A stretch of DNA of 15,654 bases from Verrucomicrobia bacterium UBA1629 (lineage in GTDB: Bacteria; Verrucomicrobiota; Kiritimatiellia; RFP12; UBA1067), in NCBI GenBank assembly GCA_002321305.1, contig DCMF01000045.1, positions 1-15,654 on the forward strand. Direction: 5' to 3'. Of the stretch, positions 14,799-15,654 are shown one piece after another. A model generated the notes under the pieces. The model did no database searches, was not told the origin of the DNA, and saw only the letters and a program-made list of their open reading frames with translations. A program made the position numbers and the translations under genes. The stretch's first letter is position 1, and every line of letters starts with the position of its first letter.

Positions 14799-15034
14799 AC
14801 GAGGCGGAGATCGCGCGCAACCGCAGACTCCTCCATCCCGTGAAGCCCGACAAGTTCAGCACCATTCCCTTCGCGTGGACGAACGCCGACTCCGCCGAGA
14901 TCTGTCCGAGGCTCAAGGCGCTGTCGCGATCGCTCCGGCAGCCCGACCGTTCGCACACTCCACTCGCGACAGCACGCCTGCCCCTTTGCATACCGTCAGA
15001 ATTTCCGCATGAGATTTTCAGGATAGCTGCATAA
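14723..15034 (+). pseudogene. Internally deleted YkgJ-type cysteine-cluster gene
   Basis: The ATG at 14723 has AAGGG (14711-14715) 7 nt upstream. The product starts MPTGRTFQCRCCGACCRIPD, matching the metal-chelating CxxCxxCC signature region of the YkgJ family (PF03692), and continues MNEAEIA as in family members. The sequence then jumps to HPVKPDKFSTIPFAWTNADS followed by AEICP, which resembles the later family motif around VKPRQCRxFPxxWTN but lacks its Cys. The central part of about 40 residues that normally separates the two is missing. After about 14940 the residues look random. It overlaps the preceding membrane gene by 76 bp. I read this as a decayed gene, not a functional protein. Family assignment is from motif memory. 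Confidence 0.55.
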
Positions 15035-15044
15035 AAATCCTTGT

Positions 15045-15278
15045 TTATTGCCGTTTCTTTGCATTCGGATTGGGGACAGACCCCACAACCCTAGGGACAG
15101 ACCCCACAACCTTGTCCATGGCGTGTTCGAGCTGCGAGGGGCAGCCGATTCCGTCCTGCGCGAGTGAGTCCGGCGCGGCGGTCGCTATCGCCTCGAGCTC
15201 CGCCCCGCCCCGCCCTCGAAGCATGCCCGACGGCCTTTTTTTGTTCCCGCCGAAAAAAGTGGATATGTCTTTTGTGTC
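15045..15278 (-). pseudogene. Minus-strand 3' coding remnant ending in VVGSVP repeats
   Basis: An open minus-strand frame of about 77 codons ends at TAA (15045-15047). It reads protein-like: STFFGGNKKRPSGMLRGRGG, then AELEAIATAAPDSLAQDGIG, then QLEHAMDKVVGSVPRVVGSV and NPNAKKRQ. The only ATG in frame (15222-15224) would give 59 residues. There is no ribosome site to support it, and the frame is closed by a stop just upstream (15279-15281). It is likely the tail of a lost gene. The two VVGSVP units are encoded by the short direct repeat at 15073-15111. I do not recognise the family; association with REP-type transposases is a guess. Confidence 0.35.
15073..15111. repeat. GGGACAGACCCCACAACC direct repeat, two copies
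   Basis: Copies at 15073-15090 and 15094-15111, 21-bp period. Each contains the small palindrome-like core GGG-ACAGA-CCC. Related GGGGACAGACCCC sequences recur in many environmental genomes, often near REP-associated tyrosine transposases; that association is from memory and untested here. Confidence 0.85.
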
Positions 15279-15423
15279 TTAGTGCATATTCCACTTGGGC
15301 GAAGTTTTTCCGTAAAGCGTCATGCACTGATTCGCGTATGCCTCGCGGGCCTCGGATGGGTTTCCGCGAGGCCATCTCCTTGTCGGCCCAGTGTGCGGCC
15401 GCAGGCAAAGGTTTCGCCGCCCA

Positions 15424-15460
15424 AATGTTCAAAATCAGGTCAGACCTAAATTTGAACATT
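15424..15460. repeat. Hairpin with 10-bp perfect arms
   Basis: AATGTTCAAA (15424-15433) pairs with TTTGAACATT (15451-15460). Inside, AGGT-CAG-ACCT forms a second stem. The AGGTCAGACCT core is similar in style to the GGGACAGACCCC repeats 320 bp away. A REP-like element or transposon end is plausible. Confidence 0.8.
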
Positions 15461-15510
15461 CGTTCGGCCGATGGCGGACGGCGGTGCCCGCCCGCCGTTT
15501 CAAAGAGCAA

Positions 15511-15530
15511 GCGCGGTTTTTGAACCGCGC
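15511..15530. other. Perfect 8-bp hairpin
   Basis: GCGCGGTT-TTTG-AACCGCGC. No T-run follows on either strand. It lies about 30-50 nt downstream of the minus-strand promoter at 15570-15578, so it would fall in the 5' part of that transcript. Confidence 0.75.
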
Positions 15531-15569
15531 ATCGGGTAAGACACCTCCCGCCCGACGAAATCGGCGCGA

Positions 15570-15578
15570 ATTATACCA
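15570..15578 (-). promoter_or_regulatory. Extended -10 promoter, minus strand
   Basis: TGGTATAAT on the minus strand, followed by TCGCGCC. A possible -35, TTGCCG, lies 18 bp upstream of the TATAAT. It shares its core and downstream bases with the promoter at 14013-14021. It would transcribe leftward into the decayed region. Confidence 0.6.
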
Positions 15579-15654
15579 CGTTCCGACAAAAGCCGGCAAA
15601 TCGACAGATTTGGATGTCGGGACTCGGTGCGCCCGGGTGTATGACAAGAAAGTG

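Larger units (their letters stand above)
15035..15654. other. Decayed, repeat-bearing region without an intact gene
   Basis: Contains a minus-strand coding remnant, a pair of GGGACAGACCCC repeats, two perfect hairpins and a minus-strand extended -10 promoter. The 7-base T-run at 15235-15241 has no convincing stem before it on the plus strand. Frames on the plus strand look like shadows. Confidence 0.5.

Noticed and set aside
15235..15241. T-run as an intrinsic terminator on the plus strand.
   Set aside because: The bases before it do not form a stable stem directly adjacent to the T-run.
1..15654. CRISPR array, tRNA or rRNA genes, or prophage genes.
   Set aside because: No regularly spaced short repeats with unique spacers, no tRNA-like cloverleaf or rRNA motifs noticed, and no phage structural or integrase motifs in any frame.

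Overview
The window looks like a GC-rich genome from the PVC group, most likely Kiritimatiellota or a close relative. This is an inference from content: a secreted formylglycine-enzyme-like protein with a Kiritimatiellota-style N-terminal domain, very large secreted proteins with TSP3, FG-GAP and cohesin/dockerin modules, and a Gram-negative outer-membrane barrel. No rRNA or tRNA gene was seen, so the taxonomy is untested.

Layout. (1) 1-2160: a 161-bp hairpin repeat (copy 1), then a tight run of four plus-strand genes. Three are short, visibly AT-rich and unrecognised; the fourth encodes a secreted SUMF1-fold protein. (2) 2161-2723: no plus-strand gene; it holds GC-rich hairpins, a 39-bp tandem repeat and the 3' remnant of a minus-strand gene cut off at hairpin repeat copy 2. 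(3) 2724-4424: repeat copy 2 followed by a secreted PA14-like protein. (4) 4437-13563: repeat copy 3 fills the whole gap before a three-gene operon whose genes overlap by ATGA at both junctions. The operon encodes a 2289-residue protein (five 137-residue TSP3 repeats, FG-GAP, Fn3-like, nine cohesin-like modules, C-terminal dockerin), a 434-residue protein with an N-terminal cohesin-like domain, and a 263-residue outer-membrane beta-barrel. (5) 13564-14030: a gene-poor spacer with a near-consensus minus-strand promoter feeding a short ORF. (6) 14031-15034: a DUF6198/YczE-type membrane protein with an apparently leaderless start, overlapping an internally deleted YkgJ-type cysteine-cluster gene. 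(7) 15035-15654: decayed sequence with a minus-strand remnant, short repeats, hairpins and a minus-strand promoter.

The two most interesting signals are these. First, three copies of an exactly 161-bp structured element each sit directly in front of a gene, with a compensatory base-pair change in an internal stem. Second, the operon encodes a candidate cohesin-dockerin surface assembly: the dockerin of the giant protein could dock to the cohesin of the next gene product, with the barrel as a possible outer-membrane partner. Assembly is inferred from domain content and gene order only.
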